A stretch of 64,000 bases of DNA from Phocaeicola dorei. GTDB taxonomy: Bacteria > Bacteroidota > Bacteroidia > Bacteroidales > Bacteroidaceae. Under the pieces are notes generated by a model. The model saw only the letters and a list, made by a program, of their open reading frames with translations, did no database searches and was not told the origin of the DNA. The number at the start of each line of letters is the position of its first letter. Positions within the stretch are counted from its first letter, which is position 1. The translations under genes were made by a program, and so were the position numbers. The stretch covers positions 651,501 to 715,500 of the forward strand of contig NZ_CP046176.1 in the NCBI RefSeq assembly GCF_013009555.1, given 5' to 3'. Shown piece by piece: positions 26,185-35,337 of this stretch.

Positions 26185-27684
26185 ATGAAAAACATTTTAT
26201 CTATTTGCACATTTTTATTGGCCTTTGGGACGCTTCCTTTATGGGGGCAGTCCCAAGACCCTTTGAATGAGGATCAGACTACAGTACGCATTCTTGAGGG
26301 GGATAATTCAGACCCTTCTATTGTCCGTTATGGAAAATCTTATTATCTGGTTCATTCTTCCTTTGTTTATACCCCGGGACTGGTAGTTTACAAATCGGAT
26401 GATTTAGTAAACTGGACTCCGTGTTCCACAGCTTTGACTACTTTTACAGGAGATATCTGGGCTCCGGATATTGTGGTTCATAACAATCGTTTTTATATCT
26501 ATTTCCCGACCTTGAATGGAAAAGGGAGAAAGACCAATATGGTAACTTGGGCTGATAGTCCGGAAGGTCCGTGGAGCACTCCGATAGATTTGAAAATAGG
26601 AGGTATTGATCCGGAGCATGTGGTTAGTGAGGATGGAAAACGTTATCTGTTGCTCAGTTCCGGTGCTTTATATCCGTTGTCGGATGACGGATGCTCTATT
26701 ACAGGAGAACCGGTCAGAATTTATAAGGAATGGGAAATACCGGAGGAATGGGATATAGAAGGAGTTTCCATGGAAGGTCTGAATGTGAAAAAAGTAGGAG
26801 AGTACTATTATTTATTTGCGGCCGAAGGGGGGACGGCAGGTCCTCCCACCAGTCACATGGTAGTACAGGCACGTAGTAAAAATATAATGGGCCCTTGGGA
26901 GAATGCTCCTTTCAATCCGCTTCTTCGTACGGAATCCCGTAATGAAAAATGGTGGAGTAAAGGGCATGGCTCTATTGTTGATACGGAAGATGGACGGTTA
27001 TTTATGATTTTCCATGCTTATGAAAACGGATTCCAGACATTGGGGCGTCAGACCCTTTTACGTGAACTGGTCCAAAAAGAAGATGGATGGTTACATTTGA
27101 AAGAAGGAGCCATTTCTTTACCTGCACCGGAACGTTTGAAATTATCTGGTATAGAAGATTTTGTATGGCAGACGTGCCGGGAACATAACTTAAATGATCG
27201 GTTCCGGATTACTTCTGATAAAATCAGTATAGAGGCAAAGGGAAATACTCCAAAAGAAGGATCTCCCTTATTAGCACGCACCAGTGCTCATAAATATGAA
27301 GTGGAGGCTTGTTTTGAACTGAAAGGTGAAAATACATCTGCCGGATTGGTGGCTTATTATGATGAGAATTATCATTTTGGATTTGGTTTTAATCATAAGC
27401 AGATGCTTCGTTATCGGCGTGGACAAGTAAGTCGTACGGAATCAAAATTACCTCAAGCAAACCAATGTGGAAAGATGTGGTTACGTTTGCGGAATGATGC
27501 TAATGTATTGTCGGCCTGGTACAGTGCCGATGGTAAAAAATGGCATAAGTATCCATGGGGATTTGAGATATCGGGAGTACATCATAATACGGTATATGGT
27601 TTCTTGTTTGTTCGCCCAGGTATTTTTGCCGGTGGTGACGGGCAGGTGGAAGTAACAGATTTTGTTTTGAGAAATCTTGATTGA
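26185..27684 (+). CDS. Secreted glycoside hydrolase family 43
   Basis: A 499-residue exported hydrolase (signal peptide MKNILSICTFLLAFGTLPLW, cleavage near GQSQ). Residues 30-320 form the GH43 five-blade propeller with the three expected acids: D43 in GDNSDPSIVRYG (base), D142 in GGIDPEHVV (pKa modulator) and E197 in SMEGLNVKKVGEYYYL (acid). Residues 330-499 look like the C-terminal beta-sandwich of the GH43_C2/DUF1349 kind (GLVAYYDENYHFGFGFN). GH43 enzymes mostly remove arabinose, xylose or galactose; as part of the SusCD-2 operon an arabinan or galactan side chain of rhamnogalacturonan is a reasonable guess. The next gene's open frame overlaps its end, but that gene's likely start is 38 bases later. 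Confidence 0.88.
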   Translation: MKNILSICTFLLAFGTLPLWGQSQDPLNEDQTTVRILEGDNSDPSIVRYGKSYYLVHSSFVYTPGLVVYKSDDLVNWTPCSTALTTFTGDIWAPDIVVHNNRFYIYFPTLNGKGRKTNMVTWADSPEGPWSTPIDLKIGGIDPEHVVSEDGKRYLLLSSGALYPLSDDGCSITGEPVRIYKEWEIPEEWDIEGVSMEGLNVKKVGEYYYLFAAEGGTAGPPTSHMVVQARSKNIMGPWENAPFNPLLRTESRNEKWWSKGHGSIVDTEDGRLFMIFHAYENGFQTLGRQTLLRELVQKEDGWLHLKEGAISLPAPERLKLSGIEDFVWQTCREHNLNDRFRITSDKISIEAKGNTPKEGSPLLARTSAHKYEVEACFELKGENTSAGLVAYYDENYHFGFGFNHKQMLRYRRGQVSRTESKLPQANQCGKMWLRLRNDANVLSAWYSADGKKWHKYPWGFEISGVHHNTVYGFLFVRPGIFAGGDGQVEVTDFVLRNLD

Positions 27685-27721
27685 TGCGTTGTTTAACTGG
27701 AATTTAATGATTGAATTGCTT

Positions 27722-29329
27722 ATGAAATATTGCTGCTCTTTTTTATTGTTATTGCTTTTTGGGATTTCCGGTGGATTTGCCCAAGATAAGGTGGAGTGTT
27801 GGGGACGTTATGAAATCTCCCTGCCTGCCAAAGTAAAGGGGAACCCTTTTGATATTGAGCTTACGGCAACGTTTAGCGGACCGGATACTACATTGACTGT
27901 ACGTGGATTCTATGACGGAAATGATACCTTCAAAATTCGTTTTATGCCTGTGAACCAGGGAGTATGGTCGTACGTGACGCAGAGTGAGATTCCGGTGCTG
28001 AATGAGGTGAAAGGGCGGATAGAATGTATTGCTCCGGGTAAAGGAAATCATGGCCCAGTTAAAGTGGATGGAACTTATAATTTTAAATATGCTGACGGAA
28101 CGCGTTATTATCCAGTTGGAACTACTTCTTATGATTGGATGCATGTGGCAGGTAACCAGCCTGATCAGACAGTGAAATCATTGGAGCTATCCAAGTTCAA
28201 TAAAATCAGGATGCTGTTTTTTGTGCAAAACTTTGATCCGGATTATCCTGAACCCTCCATGTTTCCTTTTGAGATAAAGAAGATAACAAAGGATGAAAAG
28301 GGAAAACCTGTGTATGAATGGGATTTCACCCGCTTCAATCCTGCTTATTTTGCTCATGTGGAAGCATGTGTGGATAAATTGGCCGGAATAGGAGTAGAGG
28401 CTGATTTGATTCTTTTCCACCCTTATGATGGTGGCCGTTGGGGATTTGACAGAATGCCTTTGGAAGCCGGTGTCCGATACTTGAAGTATCTGACAGCCCG
28501 TATGAGTTCATTTCGCAATATTTGGTGGTCATTGGCCAATGAATATGATTTTTTGAGAGAATTAAAACCGGAATATTGGGATACTTTTACACATACGGTA
28601 GTAGGGAATGATCCTTATTCCCATTTATGCTCCATTCATACTTATACAGCTAAGTATTATAAATATTGGGAACCTGAATACACTCATGCCAGTATACAGG
28701 ACCAGGCACCTGTGGAGGGATTTGGAAGAGCGGCTACGGTGAAAAACATTTATAAGAAACCGATTATTTTTGATGAGGTATGTTATGAGGGTAATATGGA
28801 TAACCGATGGGGAAGCTTGAGCGGTCAGGAATACCTTTATCGCTTGTGGCAAGGATTGATTGTGGGGACTTACGTGACTCATGGAGAATGTTATATGGAT
28901 GATCCTAAAGATTATTCTCGTGACTTTTTGGCTGTGGGAGGAACTTTTCAAGGGGAATCCTGGAAGCGCATTGGCTTTACAAGACAGATTTTGGATGCAC
29001 TCCCTAATCCTCTACATTTATGTGATAGCAGTTGGGACCCTTATACTTCGACTGCCGGAGAAAATTATTATATGATTTATCTGGGCAAGGAAATAAAACC
29101 GGAATGGGCATTTGATTTACCGGTAAAAAACGCTTTTTATCCACGTTTGAAAGAAGGAGTACGTTTTAAAGTGGAAGTCATTGATACTTGGAACATGACG
29201 ATAGCCGAATGGCCTGTCGTTTTTGAAACGACTGCTCCTGTAAAGGATAGGGTGTATGATAAAAATCAAGGAAGAGTAAGACTGCCTGCAAGTCCTTATC
29301 TGCTGCTAAGGATAACTGAAGTAGAATAA
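27722..29329 (+). CDS. Secreted clan GH-A-like hydrolase with DUF5060-type N-domain
   Basis: A 535-residue exported protein. ATG 27722 (MKYCCSFLLLLLFGISGGFA) gives a proper signal peptide; ATG 27707 and the frame start at 27677 are less likely. Residues 22-105 are a beta-sandwich (VECWGRYEISLPAKVKGNPF ... FMPVNQGVWSYVT) of the DUF5060 type. A TIM barrel follows from KYADGTRYYPVGTTSYDWM, with E274 in WWSLANEYDF as acid/base and E352 in KPIIFDEVCYEG as nucleophile, the arrangement of clan GH-A retaining enzymes. The C-terminal 90 residues are a further beta domain (DUF5605-like). It is last in the SusCD-2 operon. I cannot name a substrate. Confidence 0.75.
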   Translation: MKYCCSFLLLLLFGISGGFAQDKVECWGRYEISLPAKVKGNPFDIELTATFSGPDTTLTVRGFYDGNDTFKIRFMPVNQGVWSYVTQSEIPVLNEVKGRIECIAPGKGNHGPVKVDGTYNFKYADGTRYYPVGTTSYDWMHVAGNQPDQTVKSLELSKFNKIRMLFFVQNFDPDYPEPSMFPFEIKKITKDEKGKPVYEWDFTRFNPAYFAHVEACVDKLAGIGVEADLILFHPYDGGRWGFDRMPLEAGVRYLKYLTARMSSFRNIWWSLANEYDFLRELKPEYWDTFTHTVVGNDPYSHLCSIHTYTAKYYKYWEPEYTHASIQDQAPVEGFGRAATVKNIYKKPIIFDEVCYEGNMDNRWGSLSGQEYLYRLWQGLIVGTYVTHGECYMDDPKDYSRDFLAVGGTFQGESWKRIGFTRQILDALPNPLHLCDSSWDPYTSTAGENYYMIYLGKEIKPEWAFDLPVKNAFYPRLKEGVRFKVEVIDTWNMTIAEWPVVFETTAPVKDRVYDKNQGRVRLPASPYLLLRITEVE

Positions 29330-29335
29330 TTTATG

Positions 29336-29428
29336 AATGTGTTAGTTTGTTAATATGCTAATTGCCGTTTGGTTCCGCTATGTTTACATGTCAATTGGCC
29401 TATTAGCAAATTGGCAAATTAGCACATT
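29336..29428. repeat. Imperfect inverted repeat downstream of the SusCD-2 operon
   Basis: A left arm of about 31 bases (29336-29366, holding AATGTGTTAG and GCTAATTGCC) and a right arm (29397-29428, holding GGCCTATTAGC and TTAGCACATT) pair with several mismatches around a 30-base loop. It lies between the operon end and the next promoter and may act as a transcription barrier. There is no clear T-tract. Confidence 0.45.
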
Positions 29429-29438
29429 ATTCAAAATT

Positions 29439-29493
29439 TGCACATAATAGACCAATTTTTACCTTTCTGTCCTCTGTTTCTCGTTTAATTTTG
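29439..29493 (+). promoter_or_regulatory. Strong pectin operator plus -7 box (beta-helix gene)
   Basis: TGCACATAA and AGACCAATTTTTACCTT, separated by one T where the copy at 18345 has A, span 29439-29465. The -7 box TAATTTTG is at 29486-29493, 28 bases before ATG 29522. The spacing of both operator halves to the -7 box equals that at 18345. Confidence 0.75.
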
Positions 29494-29521
29494 TATTAGA
29501 ACAAATCTTAATCTATACAAA

Positions 29522-32068
29522 ATGAAACATTTACATTTTCTTGCTTTTGTCTTGTGCTGGCTTGTATGGGGACATCTGTTAAAAGCACAAAGTCTTGATA
29601 ATTATAGTTCGTTAGATCCTTCGCAACCTATAGAATTTAAAGGGAACTGCCTTCGTTATGCAGATAAAGAAATTATTTTAGGTCCGAAAACATTTTTTGT
29701 TGATGGGCAGTTGTCCGATAGGGAAGTGGCGGGTAATCCTTATGTTTTTAATAGTTTCAATAAAGCTGCCGCTAATTTCTCAGCTGGTACGGAAGCGGAA
29801 CCGATGAAAGTTTATTTGGCTCCTTATGTCTATTGGATTGATGATCCAGATGACCCTGCTATTCGTGTTGGTAAAGACGGCCGTGAACCGTTCGGCTTGG
29901 TTGTTAAATGCCCTTATCTCCATATTATCGGATTGAATACTCATCCTGAAAATACAGTCCTGGCATCCAGACGTGGACAGACACAGGGGGCTGTCGGTAA
30001 TTTCACCATGTTTGATTTTTGGGGAGACGGTCTGTTAGTAAAGGACTTGACTATGGGGAATTTCTGTAATGTCGATTTGGAATACCCTCTGAAGAAGGAA
30101 TTAAGCAGGAAGAAAAGAATGTCTGCCATCACTCAGGCACATGTCGCTTATTGTCATGGCGACAAGATTGTGGCGGATAATGTACATTTCATCAGCCGCT
30201 TGAACATGAATCCGTTGAATGGCGCCAAGCGGATACTTTTTAATAAATGCCACATGGAAAGTACGGATGACGCATTGACCGGAACAGGGGTTTATCTGGA
30301 TTGTACACTTCATTTTTATGGTCAGAAACCTTTTTGGAGAAGTGATATGGGCGGAGCTGTATTTTTGAACTGTGACTTTTATGTATGTCATGAGGAAGAT
30401 CGGCAATATTTTTGTAAGTCGGTCGGACCATTAAGTATTGTCGATTGCCGTTATCATTCGAAGAAGCCGGTTTATGCGGGCTGGACACATGATCCCACAG
30501 ATTGGTTGCGTTGTTACCAATACAATGTGAAACAGAACGGGCAACCTTATGTAATTGGGGCTGACAAGCCTTATAATACGGTTTGCATGGATCAGCTGAA
30601 TCAACTGAAAGCTTTCCGGCTGGAAGAGAATGAAGAGGTAGTTTATAATACTTACAATTTATTGAGAGGAGAGGATGACTGGGATCCTCTTCGGGTGAAA
30701 GACCGTGTTATTGCTATAGGTAAGCGAGATGGAAGGGATTATACTCGGATGCCCTCTTGTCTTTCTGTAGAGCCCTTAACGGCTTCCATCCAAACAGGTG
30801 GCCGGACGGTCAGATTGACTGCAACAGTAAAAAGGCATTGTAACTATGTACTGAATAATGTTCCCGTGAAGTGGAAAGTACAACAAGGTTACGAAAAGGA
30901 GGTGAAATTATCCACTTCCGAGGGTTATGAATGTGTTGTCGAGGCAACTAATGTGGAGGATGAAACAAAGCATTTCACTGTGATAGCCTATACAGAAGAT
31001 GGTTTGGAATGTGCGACAGAGCTTACGGTTGCTCCCGATTATGTGCCGGCTCCTTCGTTTACGAAAACTCCAAAGATGAATATCACTAAAGGAGTAGCTA
31101 CTGTCAGTTATGCTTTAGAATTGAATGGGCGTAAAGATGAATCTTTGATAACTTGGTATAGATGTACAGACAAAAATGGAGCCAATAGACTTCCGGTTTC
31201 TGTATCTCGCTTGAATGAACCGGAATACTCCTATACGTTGGTAAAAGAAGATGTCGGTTATTATCTGATGGCAGCGGTTGCTCCCAAACACTTGCGTTGT
31301 GTGCCGGGGAAAGAACAGATTGTTGTTTCCAACTCTCCGATAAAGAAAGGACAAGTGAATATTGCTCATATATTTGAAACGGATTTTCAGAACTTTCCAT
31401 GTAAGAATCAACCACAACTTTTACCGGGATTTTGGACGATTGGTGGATATAAGCCTTTGGATACGGCAGCATACGATTGGCAGGTAGTTCCGGATAAGGA
31501 TTATTGGATTTATGGGCCGGGAATGAATGGTTCTCACGGAACCGGTTTGTTGCAAGATCAGAAAGGAGCCCGTTTGCTGTATACTCCATTGGATGGCAGC
31601 TATGGAGATATGGCAATAACCTTGAATGTGGATGCCAGTAAAACAGCAGGACAAGGTTTTGGTAGTGCAACAGGACAGTATTTGGATTTGTATATCAAGT
31701 TTGATACCCGTACTTTAACGGGATATGCATTGCGTATCATTCGTACGACCAAGTATAGTAATGCGGTTGATTTTATTTTGATGAAATATGAGAACGGGGT
31801 GGCTGAGGCCATCAGTCAACCGGTGTCTTCTACCTGCTATCGTACAAATTGTACTCTGACATTGACTGCTAAAGGAGGAAAATTGACGGCACACGCTTCA
31901 ACAACAACTCCGCTTCCGGCGCCTGTAACAGATCCGAACTTGAAACTTTCGGTAGATTTGGAGGCGGATATAGTCTCGAACACTTTTGGGGGCACCGGTA
32001 TCCAGCATACGGGCAGTTGTGGTGAAAGTACAACGATGCTGCACTATATGAAGGTGGAATGGGAATAG
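29522..32068 (+). CDS. Large secreted beta-helix protein, distant CE8/pectinase relative
   Basis: An exported 848-residue protein (signal peptide to HLLKAQ, about residue 23). Residues 30-400 look like a right-handed parallel beta-helix (PYLHIIGLN, GDGLLVKDLTMGN, KIVADNVHFISR, KRILFNKCHMESTDDALTG, GAVFLNCDFYV). The segment STDDALTGTGVYLDC lines up with GSGDALQANGTIYMESC of the CE8 protein encoded next, so a distant pectinesterase relation is likely, but the second CE8 Asp (in DFIFG/DTILG) has no clear counterpart. Residues 410-620 look like two immunoglobulin-like domains, and 640-848 like a concanavalin-type jelly roll, possibly carbohydrate binding. It carries the strong pectin operator and precedes a lipoprotein pectinesterase by 35 bases. 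Enzymatic activity is unproven. Confidence 0.7.
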   Translation: MKHLHFLAFVLCWLVWGHLLKAQSLDNYSSLDPSQPIEFKGNCLRYADKEIILGPKTFFVDGQLSDREVAGNPYVFNSFNKAAANFSAGTEAEPMKVYLAPYVYWIDDPDDPAIRVGKDGREPFGLVVKCPYLHIIGLNTHPENTVLASRRGQTQGAVGNFTMFDFWGDGLLVKDLTMGNFCNVDLEYPLKKELSRKKRMSAITQAHVAYCHGDKIVADNVHFISRLNMNPLNGAKRILFNKCHMESTDDALTGTGVYLDCTLHFYGQKPFWRSDMGGAVFLNCDFYVCHEEDRQYFCKSVGPLSIVDCRYHSKKPVYAGWTHDPTDWLRCYQYNVKQNGQPYVIGADKPYNTVCMDQLNQLKAFRLEENEEVVYNTYNLLRGEDDWDPLRVKDRVIAIGKRDGRDYTRMPSCLSVEPLTASIQTGGRTVRLTATVKRHCNYVLNNVPVKWKVQQGYEKEVKLSTSEGYECVVEATNVEDETKHFTVIAYTEDGLECATELTVAPDYVPAPSFTKTPKMNITKGVATVSYALELNGRKDESLITWYRCTDKNGANRLPVSVSRLNEPEYSYTLVKEDVGYYLMAAVAPKHLRCVPGKEQIVVSNSPIKKGQVNIAHIFETDFQNFPCKNQPQLLPGFWTIGGYKPLDTAAYDWQVVPDKDYWIYGPGMNGSHGTGLLQDQKGARLLYTPLDGSYGDMAITLNVDASKTAGQGFGSATGQYLDLYIKFDTRTLTGYALRIIRTTKYSNAVDFILMKYENGVAEAISQPVSSTCYRTNCTLTLTAKGGKLTAHASTTTPLPAPVTDPNLKLSVDLEADIVSNTFGGTGIQHTGSCGESTTMLHYMKVEWE

Positions 32069-32103
32069 AGTGATTAAAACTTGAATTTAATACTGATGAA
32101 TCT

Positions 32104-33651
32104 ATGGTTACATTAAAATCGTTTTTAGGTATGATTGCCGCAGTTCCTTTTATAATGGCGTGTAATCAGACAGGGCAGGTCAATGCAACACTTTTTCCTG
32201 CTTCCGGTTCGGAAAATGTCAATCCGGACACTCATTTGGTTCTTACTTTTTCCGAGACTCCTGTCCTTGGAGATTCCGGTATGATACGGGTTTATGACGC
32301 AGTTACTGACCAAGTGGTGGACAGTTTGGATTTGAGTATCCCACCTGGTCCTACGGAGAGCCGTACGTATGGTCCGGAATGTGATTATACAAAAGTGCCT
32401 TATGACTATACTCGTACCGTTATGCCTACCAATAAAGATACTCGTCCGGGTACTCCTTCGGGAACGGCGGAACCTACTCCTCCTGTGTATCAGCTTACTA
32501 TTATAGGGGGATTTACGGATGCCTTTCATTTTTATCCCGTCATCGTGCGTGATTCTATAGCTACTATTTATCTACACAATAATATGCTGGAATATGGGCA
32601 TACTTACTATGTGACTATAGATAATGGTGTGTTAAATTTAGCTGATGGCAGTTTTCAAGGAGTCACTAAAGAAGATGAGTGGGTTTTCACTACTAAATCT
32701 GACATGCCGGAACTTTCAGATACATTGATTGTGGATGTTGCAGGAAAAGGAGACTTTAATACAGTTCAGGGAGCCTTGGATTTTATTCCTGATTTTAATG
32801 AACAACAGACTGTGATTTTAGTTAATCCCGGTGATTATGAAGAATTGGTCTATACAAGAAATAAATGGCATGTTAAAATTAAAGGAGCAGGAATGGCCGA
32901 TACTAAAGTACATTATGCAAATAATGAAGTCTTTAATCCTCATCCGCTGACTGTGAAAACCAATGAGTGGCCCGGTACATTTCCTTCCCGTCGGGCGGCT
33001 TTCATGCTTGATAATTGCAAGGATATAGTCATTGAGGATATGACCATTGCTACAGATTTAAAAGGTCAGGCAGAAGGGTTGTTGATTAATGGAGAAAGGA
33101 TTGCTTTATACCGTGTACATATTATAGGTTCAGGAGATGCATTGCAGGCGAATGGAACAATCTATATGGAATCTTGTGAGTTGGATGGTGGTGGTGATAC
33201 TATTTTAGGACGTGGCAGCTTGTTTGCTTATAAAAGTAATTTCCGTAATGGTGGCGGCCCTTTCTCATGGGTAAGAAATACGGCGGGCAATCATGGTAAT
33301 GTGTTTGTTGAATGCACTTTTTCTACGGAGGATGGTAAACAGGCGGATTACGGACGTACTAAAAGTAACCACGGTTCGGCCTATCCTGATGCAGAGTTTG
33401 TCTTGATAGATTGTAAAGTGAAAAATATAATTCCTGAAGGGTGGAGTTCTATTGGAGCGAAGACTGCTAAAATGTACGAGTATAATACTTGTGATATGGT
33501 GACAGGAAATCCGGTTGATGTATCCAAACGTCATCCATATTCCCGCCAGCTGACAAAAGATAAAGATACAGAGCTGATTAACAATTATCGGAACCCTGCT
33601 TTTGTTTTGAAAGGCTGGGTGCCGGATAGTTGTATAAATGGGACGAAGTAA
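32104..33651 (+). CDS. CE8-type pectinesterase lipoprotein with N-terminal Ig-like domain
   Basis: A 515-residue lipoprotein: signal MVTLKSFLGMIAAVPFIMAC with the lipid Cys at 20. Residues 25-195 form a Big_5-like bacterial Ig domain (LFPASGSENVNPDTHLVLTFS) with a proline-rich inserted loop. From DTLIVDVAGKGDFNTVQGAL on it is a pectinesterase beta-helix. The motifs are divergent but the acids are kept: GSGDALQA for GNQDTLYT, GGGDTILG for GTVDFIFG, and YGRTKSN for LGRPW. It is thus likely an active methylesterase anchored to a membrane, perhaps with altered specificity. It lies 35 bases after the beta-helix gene and probably shares its operator-controlled promoter. Confidence 0.82.
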   Translation: MVTLKSFLGMIAAVPFIMACNQTGQVNATLFPASGSENVNPDTHLVLTFSETPVLGDSGMIRVYDAVTDQVVDSLDLSIPPGPTESRTYGPECDYTKVPYDYTRTVMPTNKDTRPGTPSGTAEPTPPVYQLTIIGGFTDAFHFYPVIVRDSIATIYLHNNMLEYGHTYYVTIDNGVLNLADGSFQGVTKEDEWVFTTKSDMPELSDTLIVDVAGKGDFNTVQGALDFIPDFNEQQTVILVNPGDYEELVYTRNKWHVKIKGAGMADTKVHYANNEVFNPHPLTVKTNEWPGTFPSRRAAFMLDNCKDIVIEDMTIATDLKGQAEGLLINGERIALYRVHIIGSGDALQANGTIYMESCELDGGGDTILGRGSLFAYKSNFRNGGGPFSWVRNTAGNHGNVFVECTFSTEDGKQADYGRTKSNHGSAYPDAEFVLIDCKVKNIIPEGWSSIGAKTAKMYEYNTCDMVTGNPVDVSKRHPYSRQLTKDKDTELINNYRNPAFVLKGWVPDSCINGTK

Positions 33652-33664
33652 TAATTAGTGGAGA

Positions 33665-33672
33665 TAAGTTTG
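33665..33672 (+). promoter_or_regulatory. -7 box upstream of the ECF sigma gene
   Basis: TAAGTTTG fits TAnnTTTG, 43 bases before ATG 33716. It offers a start for the sigma/anti-sigma genes separate from the upstream pectinesterase transcript. Confidence 0.45.
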
Positions 33673-33715
33673 CGCATCGAATATTGAGGTATCTAATTAA
33701 ATACCGGAAACAGAT

Positions 33716-34279
33716 ATGGATGATCTATTAAAGTTGGAAACAGAAACTTTTAATAAATTATATACTGATTACAGGTTACGGTTTATTCGTTTTGCGCAAA
33801 CTTATATTCCCGATATTTCTATAGCTGAAGATATTGTGATGGACACTTTAGCTTATTATTGGGAACATCGAAGAGATATAAAGAACGATGAGAATATATT
33901 AAGTTATCTTTTAACGGCTATAAAGCATAAATGCTTGAACTATTTAAGACAGGAACGCTTTCATTATGAAAAGAATAATTCTTTGTCTGAACTTGCTTTA
34001 TGGGAATTGGATTTTAAGATATCAGCATTATCGGCATGTGATCCTTGTGAATTGTATACTAATGAGGTGCAAGAGATTGTAAATCATACGCTTGAAAAAT
34101 TGCCATCAAAAACTCGACAGATTTTTTTTATGAACAGATATGAAGATATATCCTACCCTGAAATAGCTAAAAAGTTATTTGTGAATCAAAAAACCGTTGA
34201 ATATCATATAAGTAAGGCATTAAAAGCTCTACGTGCTGTCCTCAAAGACTATCTTTCTTTTTTGATTTATCTAATTTAG
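33716..34279 (+). CDS. ECF-type RNA polymerase sigma-70 factor
   Basis: A 187-residue sigma factor. Region 2 is FNKLYTDYRLRFIRFAQTYI to ILSYLLTAIKHKCLNYLRQE, and region 4 is TLEKLPSKTRQIFFMNRYED to KKLFVNQKTVEYHISKALKA, the DNA-binding helix-turn-helix. In Bacteroides such a sigma factor pairs with a FecR-like anti-sigma and an STN-bearing SusC to sense the imported glycan. Here all three genes follow in order (FecR at 34350, SusC at 35338), so it should control the SusCD-3 operon. Confidence 0.95.
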   Translation: MDDLLKLETETFNKLYTDYRLRFIRFAQTYIPDISIAEDIVMDTLAYYWEHRRDIKNDENILSYLLTAIKHKCLNYLRQERFHYEKNNSLSELALWELDFKISALSACDPCELYTNEVQEIVNHTLEKLPSKTRQIFFMNRYEDISYPEIAKKLFVNQKTVEYHISKALKALRAVLKDYLSFLIYLI

Positions 34280-34349
34280 CAAATTTTTTTGTTTTTCGTT
34301 TAGGGTATTTCCATTCTCATGTGCTTATAGAGTAAATAATGGAAAGAAA

Positions 34350-35282
34350 ATGAATTTATTATCGTTGTATCATTTTTTTGCAGGCAAAGCATCTGACAAG
34401 CAGAAAGAAGCTATTAAACGATGGGCTGAAAGTTCACCGGATAATTATGAGACATTATGTCGTGAAAAGAAAATATTTGATGCAGGTATTTTGTTGGTAG
34501 ATAAAAAGGAACTGTCTCAAAAAGAAAATGCCCCGTTGTTATATAAGCTAATTAATTATACCGTAAAGATAGCTGCGGTTGTTCTTTTGGTTGTTGTGTC
34601 TGTTACTATTTATAAGTATCAGGAATTGGTGAAAAAATCAGAGGTATTACAAACCATACTTGTTCCTGCCGGTCAAAGAATAAACATAATTTTACCCGAT
34701 AGTACGTTTGTGTGCCTTAATTCTAATACGAAATTTAGTTATCCTTCTGTTTTTGCAACAAATAATCGTAAAGTAAAGTTGGATGGAGAAGCTTATTTTG
34801 AAGTATCGGTCAATAAAAATAAGCCATTTTATGTACATACTTCAAAAGGAGAAATCAAAGTACTCGGTACTCATTTTAATTTGGAAGCTTATTCTAACGC
34901 TGATGTATTTAAGACTTCTTTGTTTGAAGGCAAAGTTCGTGTCAGAGTAAAAGGTAACAATATTTATTTGAAACCTGATCAAATGGTATGTTATCATAAA
35001 AATGGAAAAATTCATTTGGAAACCATCCACGATTATGACCAGTACCGATGGCGTGAGGGATTAATTTGTATAAAAAGCGCAAAATTTAAGGACATCATGA
35101 AAACTTTTACTAAATATTTTGGAGATAGCATTGTTGTTCAAAATAAAGAGGTGGAACATTATAAATATACAGGAAAATTTAGACAAAGTAGAGGGGTTAT
35201 TAATGCGTTAAGGTTATTGCAGAAAGATGCTCCTTTTACTATAGAGCAGGATGAGGACAAACAAATTATTTATATCAAATAG
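34350..35282 (+). CDS. FecR-family anti-sigma factor
   Basis: A 310-residue inner-membrane protein. Residues 1-65 are the cytoplasmic sigma-binding part. A single membrane helix (IAAVVLLVVVSVTIYKY, about 75-92) follows. The periplasmic FecR domain runs from LVPAGQRINIILPDSTFVCL through VKLDGEAYFEVSVNKNKPF and EIKVLGTHFNLEAY, and a C-terminal STN-like DUF4974 domain (FKDIMKTFTKYFGDSIVVQN) receives the signal from the STN domain of the SusC at 35338. The order sigma, FecR, SusC, SusD is the standard trans-envelope switch. Confidence 0.94.
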   Translation: MNLLSLYHFFAGKASDKQKEAIKRWAESSPDNYETLCREKKIFDAGILLVDKKELSQKENAPLLYKLINYTVKIAAVVLLVVVSVTIYKYQELVKKSEVLQTILVPAGQRINIILPDSTFVCLNSNTKFSYPSVFATNNRKVKLDGEAYFEVSVNKNKPFYVHTSKGEIKVLGTHFNLEAYSNADVFKTSLFEGKVRVRVKGNNIYLKPDQMVCYHKNGKIHLETIHDYDQYRWREGLICIKSAKFKDIMKTFTKYFGDSIVVQNKEVEHYKYTGKFRQSRGVINALRLLQKDAPFTIEQDEDKQIIYIK

Positions 35283-35337
35283 AGGTTCAAATACATAAAA
35301 CACAACTATATTTTTTTTAAAACTAAAATCTAATAAC

